Below, one piece after another: positions 16,179 through 24,491 of a stretch of 64,000 nt of DNA. Location of the stretch: positions 590,723 through 654,722 of the forward strand of contig NZ_KK073768.1 in NCBI RefSeq assembly GCF_000582685.1, in the 5' to 3' direction. The position numbers and the translations under genes were made by a program. This DNA is from [Scytonema hofmanni] UTEX 2349. Lineage in GTDB: Bacteria > Cyanobacteriota > Cyanobacteriia > Cyanobacteriales > Nostocaceae. The first letter of the stretch is position 1. Each line of letters starts with the position of its first letter. The notes under the pieces were generated by a model that had not been told where the DNA came from, did not search any database, and saw only the letters and a program-made list of their open reading frames with translations.

Positions 16179-16565
16179 TTATGCAGTCCGACAGCCTAAG
16201 TCGGCTATTTTTGGGGTGCTGTAGGTTTTTGGGCGATTGGTATAACTAACTTTGATTTTTTCTAGAGCTTGGCGTAAATCGTCTCGTCCACGAAAACAGT
16301 CTAAACGCTCCCGAACGATACCATTTTCAATCAACAGTAAGGTTGGCAGTGATTTTAGCCGATAAGTGGTAGAAAGTTTAAAATTTTGATCGGCGTTAAC
16401 TCCAACCAATTTTATTTCTTCGCCACATTGAGTTTTAAACTGCAACAACAGCGGCTGGATTATACGACATAAGCCGCACCAAGGCGCTTCAAAATTTACT
16501 AAAACAGGAATTGGAGATTCTAAAACTTCTTGATTAAATGTTCGCTCACTGACCAACAACACCAT
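16179..16565 (-). CDS. thioredoxin-like protein with WCGLC active site
   Basis: A 128-residue protein with one thioredoxin fold (about residues 1-105). The active site is APWCGLCRIIQPLL (C30 and C33), with Leu in place of the usual Pro of WCGPC. The cis-proline strand SLPTLLLIENG is present. The C-terminal 20 residues (RPKTYSTPKIADLGCRTA) extend past the fold and carry one more Cys. Thioredoxins reduce target disulfides in the cytosol. The Pro-to-Leu change should shift redox potential; the size of the shift is unknown. The start ATG at 16565 is clear. Upstream lies a palindromic terminator-like hairpin at 16709. Confidence 0.85.
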   Translation of the reverse strand: MVLLVSERTFNQEVLESPIPVLVNFEAPWCGLCRIIQPLLLQFKTQCGEEIKLVGVNADQNFKLSTTYRLKSLPTLLLIENGIVRERLDCFRGRDDLRQALEKIKVSYTNRPKTYSTPKIADLGCRTA

Positions 16566-16708
16566 GATGCCTCTATAATTACAGGGTTTTTATATCAAAC
16601 TAGCCATCAGCATTTCTGATTTGACGCTTCAATACAGTTCTGCAAATAGACTGTTCCAGGGCACAAATAATTTTATTATGCGAAAAACAAGCGCGTTTAT
16701 TGTGGCGC

Positions 16709-16751
16709 TGATAAAAAAGCCAGCACGAAGCTCTCACGGTGGCTTTTTTAG
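16709..16751 (+). terminator. terminator-type hairpin AAAAAAGCCA...TGGCTTTTTT
   Basis: A stem AAAAAAGCCA (16711-16722 region) pairs with TGGCTTTTTT (16739-16749), enclosing a loop around CGAAGCTCTCA. The U-run follows on the plus strand. A symmetric A-run makes it bidirectional in principle. No protein gene ends into it on the plus strand. A TATTAT box at 16674-16679, about 10 bases before a small hairpin AGCGC/GCGCT (16690-16709), makes a short RNA of roughly 65 bases possible, but weakly supported. Confidence 0.5.
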
Positions 16752-16798
16752 ATTTTCAACTCCTGACTGCCTCTGGGGAGAGATTTTAAACTGTTTTG

Positions 16799-17250
16799 TC
16801 ATCTAGTTTCATCAGAAAAATGGGTAGAAACCCCGTCCTTCCAGGACGGCTTTATATTGTCTTTTTTTTTGACTACTACCGCCTTGGGGCTGGTTGGCTC
16901 GGTGTAATGAGTGTGTTGCACTTTCAGCGGGACAATTACCGCCTCAAACAACAAGCCCTGTACGCATAGTGTTTTGCTCAAACGAGCCTCCCTTTCGGGG
17001 TGATGTTAGCCTCGCCAAAGTTTTAAGAGCTTGTTAGGCTGAAAGCACTGTTCCAGTGACCTTAGAACTGTTTAACTTACAGCGACAGAGCGGAAAACTG
17101 GCTGCGCATTCTCCGGTGTCGTGACTCAAAAAACGTAGTCAGTGAAGACTTAGGCTGGTCAGAATAGCATGAAGGATTTCTCTTTCAAGCCTCATGCCTT
17201 TAGGCTGAGGTTCCTGACTCTGAGGGTAACTGACTGGCAATTACCACTTT
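16799..17250 (-). mobile_element. degenerate insertion-sequence-like remnant (IS200/IS605-type end?)
   Basis: Read on the minus strand, the segment ends with AAGCCGTCCTGGAAGGACGG followed by GGTTTCTACCC. This hairpin is of the kind seen at the right end of cyanobacterial IS200/IS605 elements. A 60-residue frame (16799-16981) runs through it. Upstream of it are further small hairpins, for example CGAAAGGGAGGCTCG. I find no TnpA or TnpB catalytic motifs, so a working transposase is absent. It may be a decayed element or its guide-RNA (omega-RNA) region. The rest of 16566-17370 contains no gene. Confidence 0.35.
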
Positions 17251-17370
17251 TCTCAAATCTCGCTTTTGACGATCGCGTCCCCCACTGACAGATGCACTCC
17301 CACCAATCCTATAGGGAATTGGGTAGCAATTAAGAAGATGAAATCTTCATCTTCTGTTATGAGGGTGTAC

Positions 17371-18099
17371 CTAAAATAGCCATTGTACCTTACTACTTGC
17401 CTCAAGCAATAGGGGGTGTGACCACCAAAGTAGAGCAATAAAAGCAGCGACCCCCAGGTAAGCAGGGCGGAGAAATTCTTGCCATTTAAGAGATTGACGG
17501 CGATCGAGAACAGCTAAAAAAGGAATAATTGAAGTTCGCTGTTTGACCATTTCAAAGGCTTCGCCGTAACGGGATATCAAACGGCGATCGCCATGCCAAA
17601 CTCCAAATAAGTGGTGCAGCACTAACCCCACTGAGGTAACAAGAGTAAAGCTTGTACCGAGCCAGAGGGTATGAGCAACACACCAAATTATCTGCCCGAC
17701 CATCTGCGGATGACGGGTAATCCGAATAATGCCCGTTTCGTAGAGGTGGACGGAGGGCTTTTGAATGGCAGCAATTTCTAGTAGATTGAATGTAGCTGGA
17801 TACAAAAACAAAAACGAAATCGCTGAAAGCACCCAAACTATCGGCTTGATTCCTGGCACACCTTGTAGTTGCCAAAGTTGCCAGCCATCATAACGGTGGT
17901 TAATAAAGTAAACGATTAAAATTACAGCTAAAGGCAAGCTGAGTAAGGCAAAGAAAATGCGATAGAGCCTTGGTCCAATTTGTTTTTCGGCATAGGGACG
18001 CAAAGCTGCTCCTCCACTGTGGGCGATCGCAAAAACTAGTTGTAGCCCCAGCATGACAAAATGACTGTTGGTCAACCAGCTGCTCAATATCATATACAT
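17371..18099 (-). CDS. NnrU family membrane protein (Z-ISO-like)
   Basis: A 242-residue integral membrane protein with about 6 to 7 helices. The NnrU-domain signatures are LVFAIAHSGGAALR near the N-terminus and TRHPQMVGQIIWCVAHTLWLG in the middle, with conserved histidines. Plant 15-cis-zeta-carotene isomerase (Z-ISO) shares this domain and binds haem through such histidines. A carotenoid isomerase role is therefore plausible, but cyanobacteria can carry several NnrU proteins. It is divergent from rbcR and lies next to ndhF1, a neighbourhood seen in other cyanobacteria as I remember it. The start MYMILSS has two possible ATGs two codons apart. Confidence 0.8.
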   Translation of the reverse strand: MYMILSSWLTNSHFVMLGLQLVFAIAHSGGAALRPYAEKQIGPRLYRIFFALLSLPLAVILIVYFINHRYDGWQLWQLQGVPGIKPIVWVLSAISFLFLYPATFNLLEIAAIQKPSVHLYETGIIRITRHPQMVGQIIWCVAHTLWLGTSFTLVTSVGLVLHHLFGVWHGDRRLISRYGEAFEMVKQRTSIIPFLAVLDRRQSLKWQEFLRPAYLGVAAFIALLWWSHPLLLEASSKVQWLF

Positions 18100-18317
18100 A
18101 GGTGAAGTAATTTAAAGAAAACGTAAATTAAGTACAACTAATACCACAAAGTATTCAAAAGGGGACTTTCGTCAAGATGTTGTGCTACTGTCTTTTTCGA
18201 TTAAAGTTCCAAGTTTAAGATGCAATAAATTGCAGTGTTCGCCAAATTTATTGGGTGAAGTGCTAATTTTTTGCTGCAACCGCTACTCATGCTCATGGAT
18301 TTTGTGGGTTTAGCCTT

Positions 18318-19322
18318 ATGTCTGACCTTCCTTTCACTTTAGATCAATTGCGTATTCTCAAAGCGATCGCCGTAGAAGGAAGCTTCAAGCGTGCCGCTGA
18401 TAGCCTCTACGTCTCTCAGCCCGCTGTGAGTTTACAAGTTCAAAACCTAGAACGGCAACTAGATGTACCTTTATTCGACCGTGGAGGACGTCGCGCACAA
18501 TTAACGGAGGCGGGGCATTTACTTTTGAGTTATGGTGAAAAAATTCTCACCCTATGTCAAGAAACTTGTCGCGCGATCGAAGATTTACAAAATCTCCAAG
18601 GTGGAACTTTAATTGTCGGTGCTTCTCAAACTACTGGCACTTATCTGTTGCCGAGAATGATTGGCATGTTCCGACAAAAATATTCAGATGTGGCGGTGCA
18701 ATTGCATGTCCACTCTACCCGTCGGACAGCCTGGAGTGTCGCTAATGGACAGGTTGATTTAGCAATCATCGGCGGCGAGATTCCCGGCGAACTGGCAGAA
18801 TCTTTGGAAATTATTCCTTACGCCGAGGATGAGCTAGCGCTGATATTACCTGTTTTTCATCCTTTTGCCAAACTAGAAACGATTCAAAAAGAAGACCTAT
18901 ATAAATTACAATTCATTGCTCTGGATTCTCAATCTACTATTCGCAAGGTAATCGACCAAGTGCTAGCACGCTGCGATATCGATGCAAGGCGTTTTAAATT
19001 TGAAATGGAACTCAATTCCATAGAAGCAATTAAAAATGCCGTTCAATCTGGCTTGGGAGCTGCCTTTGTTTCTACTAGTGCGATCGCTAAAGAATTGCAA
19101 ATGGGTGTGCTGCACCGCGCTCCAATTGAAGGGGTTGTTGTCAAGCGGACACTGTGGCTCATTTTTAATCCCAATCGGTATAGATCAAAGGCAGCTGAAG
19201 CCTTTAGCCGAGAAATTTTGCCCCAGTTCGCTACCCCAGGATGGAATCAAGATGTGTTAAAATCGTCACCAAAAAACATTGTCGTCAGTACATTGGATGT
19301 AGCAATGCCAAACTCTGATTAA
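18318..19322 (+). CDS. rbcR: LysR-type regulator RbcR
   Basis: A 334-residue LysR-family transcription factor. The winged helix-turn-helix lies at about residues 5-64 (FKRAADSLYVSQPAVSLQVQNLE). A linker helix and a two-lobed effector-binding domain follow (about 95-305). The near-complete match with cyanobacterial RbcR/Ycf30 in the DNA-binding region, and its position beside nnrU and ndhF1, support RbcR. RbcR controls Rubisco (rbcLXS) and other carbon-fixation genes. NdhR/CmpR paralogues are alternatives that cannot be fully excluded by eye. It is divergently transcribed from nnrU over about 220 bases, where its autoregulatory site would be expected. Confidence 0.85.
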   Translation: MSDLPFTLDQLRILKAIAVEGSFKRAADSLYVSQPAVSLQVQNLERQLDVPLFDRGGRRAQLTEAGHLLLSYGEKILTLCQETCRAIEDLQNLQGGTLIVGASQTTGTYLLPRMIGMFRQKYSDVAVQLHVHSTRRTAWSVANGQVDLAIIGGEIPGELAESLEIIPYAEDELALILPVFHPFAKLETIQKEDLYKLQFIALDSQSTIRKVIDQVLARCDIDARRFKFEMELNSIEAIKNAVQSGLGAAFVSTSAIAKELQMGVLHRAPIEGVVVKRTLWLIFNPNRYRSKAAEAFSREILPQFATPGWNQDVLKSSPKNIVVSTLDVAMPNSD

Positions 19323-19336
19323 AGCTAAGATTTTGT

Positions 19337-19540
19337 CAAGAGTCAAAAGTCAAGAGTCAAAACTAGGGCACTGATGTAGATGCGTATCTTGAAGGAAAAT
19401 CCGCAATAGCAAAATTCTATCTAAAGGTGGTGGCGCAAACGTTAGGTGGATGATTTGCACCACAAGTACCGTGTCCTTTTAAAAGTAAAAATTCACTGAT
19501 AAAAAACTTTTGACTTTTGACTTTTGACTTTTGACTTTGG
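19337..19540. repeat. facing arms of GTCAAAA / TTTTGAC tandem repeats
   Basis: The left arm is GTCAAGAGTCAAAAGTCAAG (about 19336-19363). The right arm is repeated ACTTTTG units (about 19506-19538), inverted relative to the left arm. The unique spacer is about 140 bases. The same facing-arm pattern occurs at 16014, 39693 and 57222. The right arm abuts the kinase gene and supplies a spurious upstream TTG start to it. Confidence 0.75.
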
Positions 19541-19557
19541 ATAACAAACCAAAAAAA

Positions 19558-20946
19558 ATGGAAGTTTACTGCACTCGTCCACGCTGCCCTCGCCCACAAA
19601 ATTATTTTACGGATTTAGACGATAACATAACCTTGAAAACAATACAGCAAAAATTCTGCACCACTTGTGGAATGCCGCTGATACTGGATGGACGATATGT
19701 ACCGCTGAAGTTGCTGGGTAGAGGGGGTTTTGGAGCCGCTTTTTTGGCACGCGATCGCCGAATTCCCGGAATGCGTCAATGTGTAGTTAAGCAATTCCAA
19801 CCAGCGGGAAATTTAACTTCAACTCAACTGCAATTGGCACAACAGTTGTTTGAACGAGAAGCAGATGTTTTAGCGCAAATAGGCAACCAAAATGAGCAAA
19901 TTCCTGACTTATTTGCTTATTTTGAAATAACAGTTAAAAGCTGGCAATCAGAACAGGAAGAACAATTTTTTTATCTGGTACAAGAATATATTGATGGACA
20001 AAATTTAGAGGAAGAATTAGCTCCTAGAGGTCCATTTACTGAAGAAGAAGCCCTAGAAGTGCTGCGAGAAATTCTGAAGGTGCTAAAGTTTGTTCATAAT
20101 GAAGGCATTATCCATAGGGATATTAAACCCTCTAATATTATGCGCGATCGCCAGGGCAAATTATACTTGCTGGATTTTGGCGCAGTGAAGCAAGTAACAA
20201 ATGCCCCAACCGGGTTTGGTGGTTCTACTGGAATATATTCTATGGGATTTGCACCTCCTGAGCAAATGTCTGGAGGTCAAGTATATCCGTCTACAGATTT
20301 ATATGCTTTAGCTGTAACAATTCTGACCTTACTCACAAAGAAGGAAGCAATTCAGCTATTTGATGGTTATAGCAACCAGTGGAAATGGCGAATGCTTGTA
20401 TCTATCAATTCAGGTGTTGCTGATATTTTAGACCGAATGCTTTTGCCAGCTGCAAATCAACGCTTTCAGTCCGCTCAAGAGGTTCTTTCGGCATTAGATT
20501 CACTTTCTATACCTCCAACACAACTACGTCCCCCTAAACCATCTGTAGCAAAGTTATCGTCACAAACACAGCCACCACAACAAGCACCTACAAAACCAAC
20601 ATTTTCGACAATTGAGTTGTTAACTGGTGCAGCGTTTAGTGGATTTGAGGGTGCATTGATTGCGATCGCTCTTTTAAGTCTAGTAAAATCGCCAATAATC
20701 ACTTTAACTGTTTCCGCCATAATTTTAGGATTACTCATTTTTGCCCAAACACGGCGATGGATTGAAAAGCTTGATTTGTTAATTCTTGGCGGAATTTCTT
20801 TTACGCTTATCTATTTTGTACCCTTTTTACATATTGGTCTTAGCTCTGGGCAAGTCGCAATTTTTGCAGTTGCAGCCGGGTTAATAGCCATTGCAGTTAC
20901 AGCAATATTTCGTCTGATATATAAATTATTATCTCTGATGTTTTAA
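19558..20946 (+). CDS. 4-Cys Ser/Thr protein kinase with C-terminal membrane helices
   Basis: Starting at ATG 19558 (MEVYCTRPRCPRPQ), 462 residues. An N-terminal zinc-ribbon-like knuckle uses CTRPRC and FCTTCG. A eukaryotic-type kinase domain follows: glycine loop LGRGGFGAAF, VVKQF lysine, HRDIKPSNIM catalytic loop, DFGAVKQV magnesium site and a PPEQ motif. A Pro/Gln linker leads to three or four membrane helices (about the last 115 residues). This 4-Cys type is abundant in filamentous cyanobacteria; substrates are unknown. The kinase motifs are complete, so it should be active. Genes downstream (a TA pair, then three substrate-binding proteins) share its direction but not an obvious operon. 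Confidence 0.9.
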   Translation: MEVYCTRPRCPRPQNYFTDLDDNITLKTIQQKFCTTCGMPLILDGRYVPLKLLGRGGFGAAFLARDRRIPGMRQCVVKQFQPAGNLTSTQLQLAQQLFEREADVLAQIGNQNEQIPDLFAYFEITVKSWQSEQEEQFFYLVQEYIDGQNLEEELAPRGPFTEEEALEVLREILKVLKFVHNEGIIHRDIKPSNIMRDRQGKLYLLDFGAVKQVTNAPTGFGGSTGIYSMGFAPPEQMSGGQVYPSTDLYALAVTILTLLTKKEAIQLFDGYSNQWKWRMLVSINSGVADILDRMLLPAANQRFQSAQEVLSALDSLSIPPTQLRPPKPSVAKLSSQTQPPQQAPTKPTFSTIELLTGAAFSGFEGALIAIALLSLVKSPIITLTVSAIILGLLIFAQTRRWIEKLDLLILGGISFTLIYFVPFLHIGLSSGQVAIFAVAAGLIAIAVTAIFRLIYKLLSLMF

Positions 20947-21048
20947 ATACAGTTAAATGGTTGTGCAACTTTGCTGCAAAAATCAGAAACTACGTGTATT
21001 TCAAACATTTGCTAAAATAGACAACAAAATAAAAGTCACGGATCAACT

Positions 21049-21345
21049 ATGTCAACTACTATTACTGATATTGGCACTCTCATTACCCGTAAAATAGGAA
21101 TTCATGGGGGCTGTCCAATTATTGCTGGAACTGGTGTCACAGTCCGTCGAATTGCTATCTGGTATAAGCAAGGTTACAGTGCAGAAGAAATTGCTGATCA
21201 GATTGGTCATCTAACCTTAGCACAGGTTTATGCAGCCTTGACGTATTATCATACCAATCGGGAAGAAATCGATGCTGACATTGCCGAGCAAGAGGCAGAA
21301 GGCGATCGCATAGAGGCATTACATAAAGCTGGAAAGCTAGGATGA
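21049..21345 (+). CDS. DUF433 antitoxin-like protein
   Basis: A 98-residue protein with the DUF433 helix-turn-helix region: RKIGIHGGCPIIAGTGVTV followed by IWYKQGYSAEEIADQ. The C-terminus is acidic and helical. DUF433 proteins are typically the antitoxin-like partner of a PIN-like DUF5615 protein, and that gene follows directly with a 4-base overlap (ATGA at 21342-21345). It probably binds DNA at its own promoter. A TAAAATAG box (about 21013-21020) sits upstream. Confidence 0.85.
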   Translation: MSTTITDIGTLITRKIGIHGGCPIIAGTGVTVRRIAIWYKQGYSAEEIADQIGHLTLAQVYAALTYYHTNREEIDADIAEQEAEGDRIEALHKAGKLG

Positions 21346-21710
21346 GCCAGATTCAACTATACATGGATGAGGATTCTACGGGACGTTCTCTAATTCTGGC
21401 TCTGCAAAATCGGGGTGTAGATGTAATCACAACTCTAAATGTAAACAGATTGAGCTTTTCTGATGAAGAACAATTAATTTGGGCAAGGTCACAAGGTCGG
21501 GTTTTGTATAGTTCTAACATTCAAGATTTCTATAGTTTACACACAGTTTTTTTGACTCAAGAACAACCTCACTCAGGAATGATTTTAGTGCAGCAGCAAC
21601 GTTACTCAATCGGAGAACTGATGCGCGGTATTTTAAGATTAGTTGCAGCTAAATCAGCAGAGGAAATGGAAAACCAAGTAGAGTTTATTAGCACTTGGAT
21701 CGGGGAATAA
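21342..21710 (+). CDS. DUF5615 PIN-like toxin-type protein
   Basis: A 122-residue protein of the PIN-like DUF5615 family. LYMDEDSTGRSL carries the N-terminal acidic pair. A central stretch VITTLNVNRLSFSDEEQLIWA and then VLYSSNIQDFYSLH contain the later acidic positions. PIN proteins are Mg2+-dependent RNases, but activity of the DUF5615 branch is not well established. It pairs with the DUF433 gene by translational coupling. All usual motifs look present, unlike the two broken toxins near 10-11 kb. Confidence 0.8.
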   Translation: MSQIQLYMDEDSTGRSLILALQNRGVDVITTLNVNRLSFSDEEQLIWARSQGRVLYSSNIQDFYSLHTVFLTQEQPHSGMILVQQQRYSIGELMRGILRLVAAKSAEEMENQVEFISTWIGE

Positions 21711-21752
21711 ACGTAATAATATAGCCAATTACTCACAATCAATAAAAATTTT

Positions 21753-23150
21753 ATGTCCCAAAAGAACGAAACTACTGTTCTTGTTTTGGCTGCGTTAATT
21801 ACATTGGGGGTTATTGGCGGTGTTTTGTGGTTATTTAAAGATAGTATAATATCACAAAAACAATCGGATAATAATTCGCTGCCAAAGAATAATCAAGAAT
21901 CAATTAAAGACCGAATTAGTTTTGGTGAAAAAACTTTAATAGCTCTTGAAATAGCACCAGCTAAAAAAGAAGGTGTAGAGGCAATAGCTGCGGGAAGTTA
22001 TGAAAAAGCGATCGCTCCTTTGACAACAGCTATTAAACAAAAACCTAACGACCCAGAAGCGCTGATATTTCTTAATAATGCTCGGATTGGCTCTGCAAAA
22101 AGCTACACCATAGTTACATCTTTGCCCATTGGTAACGATCCAAATACCTCTTTAGAAATTTTACGCGGTATCGCTCAAGCTCAAAATGAAATAAATGCCT
22201 CTGGAGGAATTAAGGGAGTGAGGTTGAAGGTAGGAATTGCCAACGATGATGATAATCCCGAAATATCCAAGCAAATCGCCACAACCTTAGTTAAAAATCA
22301 AGAAGTATTAGGTGTAGTTGGTCCTAATACCAGTGATACAACTTTAGCCGCAGGCACTATTTATACTTCGGGAAAACTTGTAGCCATCACTCCCACAAGT
22401 ACTTCTGTTAAGATTTCTAACTTTAGCCAATACATTTTTCGTACAGTTCCCAGTGATTTCATTGCTGCGAGAAGTTTAGCCAACTACATGGTAAACAAGT
22501 TGCAGAAAAAAAATGCAGCGGTTTTTTTCAATTCCCAGAGTAACTACAGCCAATCACTCAAATCTGAGTTTGTCTCATCTGTGTCTTTAGAAGGTGGACA
22601 AGTATTGAATGAATTTGACTTGTCCCAAGCAAATTTTAGTGCGGCTAGAAGTGTAGAACAAGCGACTAAGCAAGGTGCAGAAGTCTTGATGTTAGCTTCT
22701 AACACTACGACTGAGGATAAAGCGCTGCAAGTGGTTCAGGTTAACCAAAAACGGTTAACTCTTTTGGGGGGAGATGATGTTTACGCGTTCAAAACTTTAG
22801 AAGTAGGAAGAGAGCAAGCTCTGGGAATGGTACTGGCAGTTCCCTGGCATATTGATGGCAATCTTTCTTCAAACTTTCCTCAAAAGTCTCGGCAATTGTG
22901 GGGTGCTGATGTGAGTTGGCGAACTGCGCTATCATATGACGCGACAAAAGCGTTGATTGCCGCTATAGAAGTTAATCCGACACGAGAGGGTATTCAACAA
23001 GCAATTACCTCGTCCAACTTTACTGCAATCGGTGCTTCTGGCACGATTCGGTTTTTAGCATCAGGCGATCGCAATGCTCCAGTTCAACTTGTAAAAATCG
23101 CTCCCGGTACTCGTTCTCGTACTGGCTATGATTTTGTGCCAATACCATAA
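21753..23150 (+). CDS. membrane-anchored periplasmic binding protein, type 1 (branched-chain amino acid type)
   Basis: A 465-residue protein. The N-terminal signature MSQKNETTVLVLAALITLG has one hydrophobic anchor (about residues 9-27). A helical linker contains a single TPR-like repeat (AIAAGSYEKAIAPLTTAIKQ, about 78-100). The rest is a type 1 periplasmic-binding fold like LivJ/UrtA: ITPTSTSV, ARSLANYMV and the hinge around VLGVVGPNTSDT. Proteins of this sort bind amino acids or urea for ABC uptake or act as sensors. No permease or ATPase genes are adjacent, so a sensory role is possible. The same anchor starts the next two genes. Confidence 0.8.
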   Translation: MSQKNETTVLVLAALITLGVIGGVLWLFKDSIISQKQSDNNSLPKNNQESIKDRISFGEKTLIALEIAPAKKEGVEAIAAGSYEKAIAPLTTAIKQKPNDPEALIFLNNARIGSAKSYTIVTSLPIGNDPNTSLEILRGIAQAQNEINASGGIKGVRLKVGIANDDDNPEISKQIATTLVKNQEVLGVVGPNTSDTTLAAGTIYTSGKLVAITPTSTSVKISNFSQYIFRTVPSDFIAARSLANYMVNKLQKKNAAVFFNSQSNYSQSLKSEFVSSVSLEGGQVLNEFDLSQANFSAARSVEQATKQGAEVLMLASNTTTEDKALQVVQVNQKRLTLLGGDDVYAFKTLEVGREQALGMVLAVPWHIDGNLSSNFPQKSRQLWGADVSWRTALSYDATKALIAAIEVNPTREGIQQAITSSNFTAIGASGTIRFLASGDRNAPVQLVKIAPGTRSRTGYDFVPIP

Positions 23151-23245
23151 TCTGCAATTAAAAAATAAAAATTAACCAATCGTTAACCTATAACCATCAG
23201 CAAAATGTCACATTGCGTTTATGGACAAAAATTAAAATAAATATT

Positions 23246-24280
23246 ATGTCCCAAAAACATCAAGCTAATGAAACAACAGTTTTAGTTTTAGCTCTAACGA
23301 TCACACTCGGATTGGTGGGGTGTGTGTTTTGGTGGTTGGCTAAGAATGGTCTTACCAGCAATATTACCAATAATCCATCCTCGCAAGTCGTATCAAAAGG
23401 GGACACTTTTGCCCAAGTACCAAAGGTTCCCCCTGGATTATTTAGCTATGGAGGCAGCACAACTTGGGCACCGATCCGTAGAGAAGTTGACCCACTGATT
23501 CAAACGGCACAACCGCAATTTCGACTACGCTACACCGATCCCATCACAGGTGCCCCTGGTACTGCTTCTGGTATCAAGATGTTGTTGAATAACCAATTGG
23601 CTTTTTCTCATGGGTCTCGTTCAATTAAACAAGAGGAATACCAACAAGCGCAACAGCTGAATATTACGCTAAAAGAAATCCCGGTAGCAATTGATGGCAT
23701 TGCGATCGCAGTTAATCCCAATCTGAATATTCCTGGTTTAACCCTCGCTCAGTTAAAAGACATTTACACTGGCAAAATTACTAACTGGAAACAGGTAAAG
23801 GGTCCAGAATTAGCAATTATACCCTACTCTCGGCGTCTCGAAGAGGGAGGCACTATCCAATTCTTTGAGGAAAATGTCTTAGATAAAGAAAAGTTTGCCG
23901 CAAATGTGCAATTTATCCCCACAACAACTCAAGCTTTACAAGAAGTAGCGAGTAATCGAGGCGGCATTTACTATGCTTCTGCCCCGGAAATAGTCGGACA
24001 ATGTACTGTTAAACCCTTGCCACTGGGACGTAAATCAGATCAACTGGTTCCCCCTTACAAAGAGCCTTTCATTCCCCTTGAGCAATGTCCGCAACAGCGT
24101 AATCAAATAAATGCAGCTGCCTTTCAAGGTGGTGAATACCCCATCACCAGACGGTTATTTGTGATTGTTAAGCAAAATGGTCAAAGTGACCAGCAAGCTG
24201 GAGAAGCCTACGTTAACTTGCTCCAGACGGATCAAGGTCAAGAATTAATTACAAAAGCTGGATTTGTCACGATTCGCTGA
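23246..24280 (+). CDS. PstS-like substrate-binding protein (paralogue 1)
   Basis: A 344-residue protein from ATG 23246 (MSQKHQANETTVLVLAL); an upstream TTG would add 11 residues. The N-terminal anchor is followed by a type 2 periplasmic phosphate-binding fold. Recognisable parts are SYGGSTTWAPIRREVDP (phosphate-loop region), ITGAPGTASGIKMLL, VAIDGIAIAVNPNLN and YTGKITNWKQV. Two Cys (QCTVKPLP and LEQCPQQ) may form a disulfide. PstS/SphX proteins capture phosphate. Without pstCAB nearby, the partner is unknown. It resembles the following gene throughout, consistent with tandem duplication. Confidence 0.85.
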   Translation: MSQKHQANETTVLVLALTITLGLVGCVFWWLAKNGLTSNITNNPSSQVVSKGDTFAQVPKVPPGLFSYGGSTTWAPIRREVDPLIQTAQPQFRLRYTDPITGAPGTASGIKMLLNNQLAFSHGSRSIKQEEYQQAQQLNITLKEIPVAIDGIAIAVNPNLNIPGLTLAQLKDIYTGKITNWKQVKGPELAIIPYSRRLEEGGTIQFFEENVLDKEKFAANVQFIPTTTQALQEVASNRGGIYYASAPEIVGQCTVKPLPLGRKSDQLVPPYKEPFIPLEQCPQQRNQINAAAFQGGEYPITRRLFVIVKQNGQSDQQAGEAYVNLLQTDQGQELITKAGFVTIR

Positions 24281-24491
24281 TAAAAGAATGTAACTACACT
24301 CTCAAGTAGCAAGCATTTATCAAGCACTTATATTTAATTGACATGTGCGTTCACGCTCTAAGGGAAAAAGGTAAGGGAGAAAGGGGTTTTAAACTTGTAC
24401 AGCGGAAAAAAGTTAATTGCTTTGTTTCTTCTTCTTTGTCCTTTTCCCCTTTTTTCCTTTCCCCTTTCCCCTCCTCAGAAGGTAATTTGCT
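24281..24491. repeat. purine/pyrimidine-skewed spacer between the two PstS-like genes
   Basis: It contains a G/A-rich block AAGGGAAAAAGGTAAGGGAG (about 24359-24385) and a C/T-rich block with CTTTTCCCCTTTTTTCC (about 24438-24475). The two are roughly complementary and could fold into a hairpin. The pattern recurs in other intergenic regions (57795-57870). No gene is visible. Confidence 0.5.

Noticed and set aside
16621..16806. Plus-strand 61-residue frame
   Set aside because: It crosses a terminator hairpin and has no homology that I can see. A small RNA there is possible but weakly supported.
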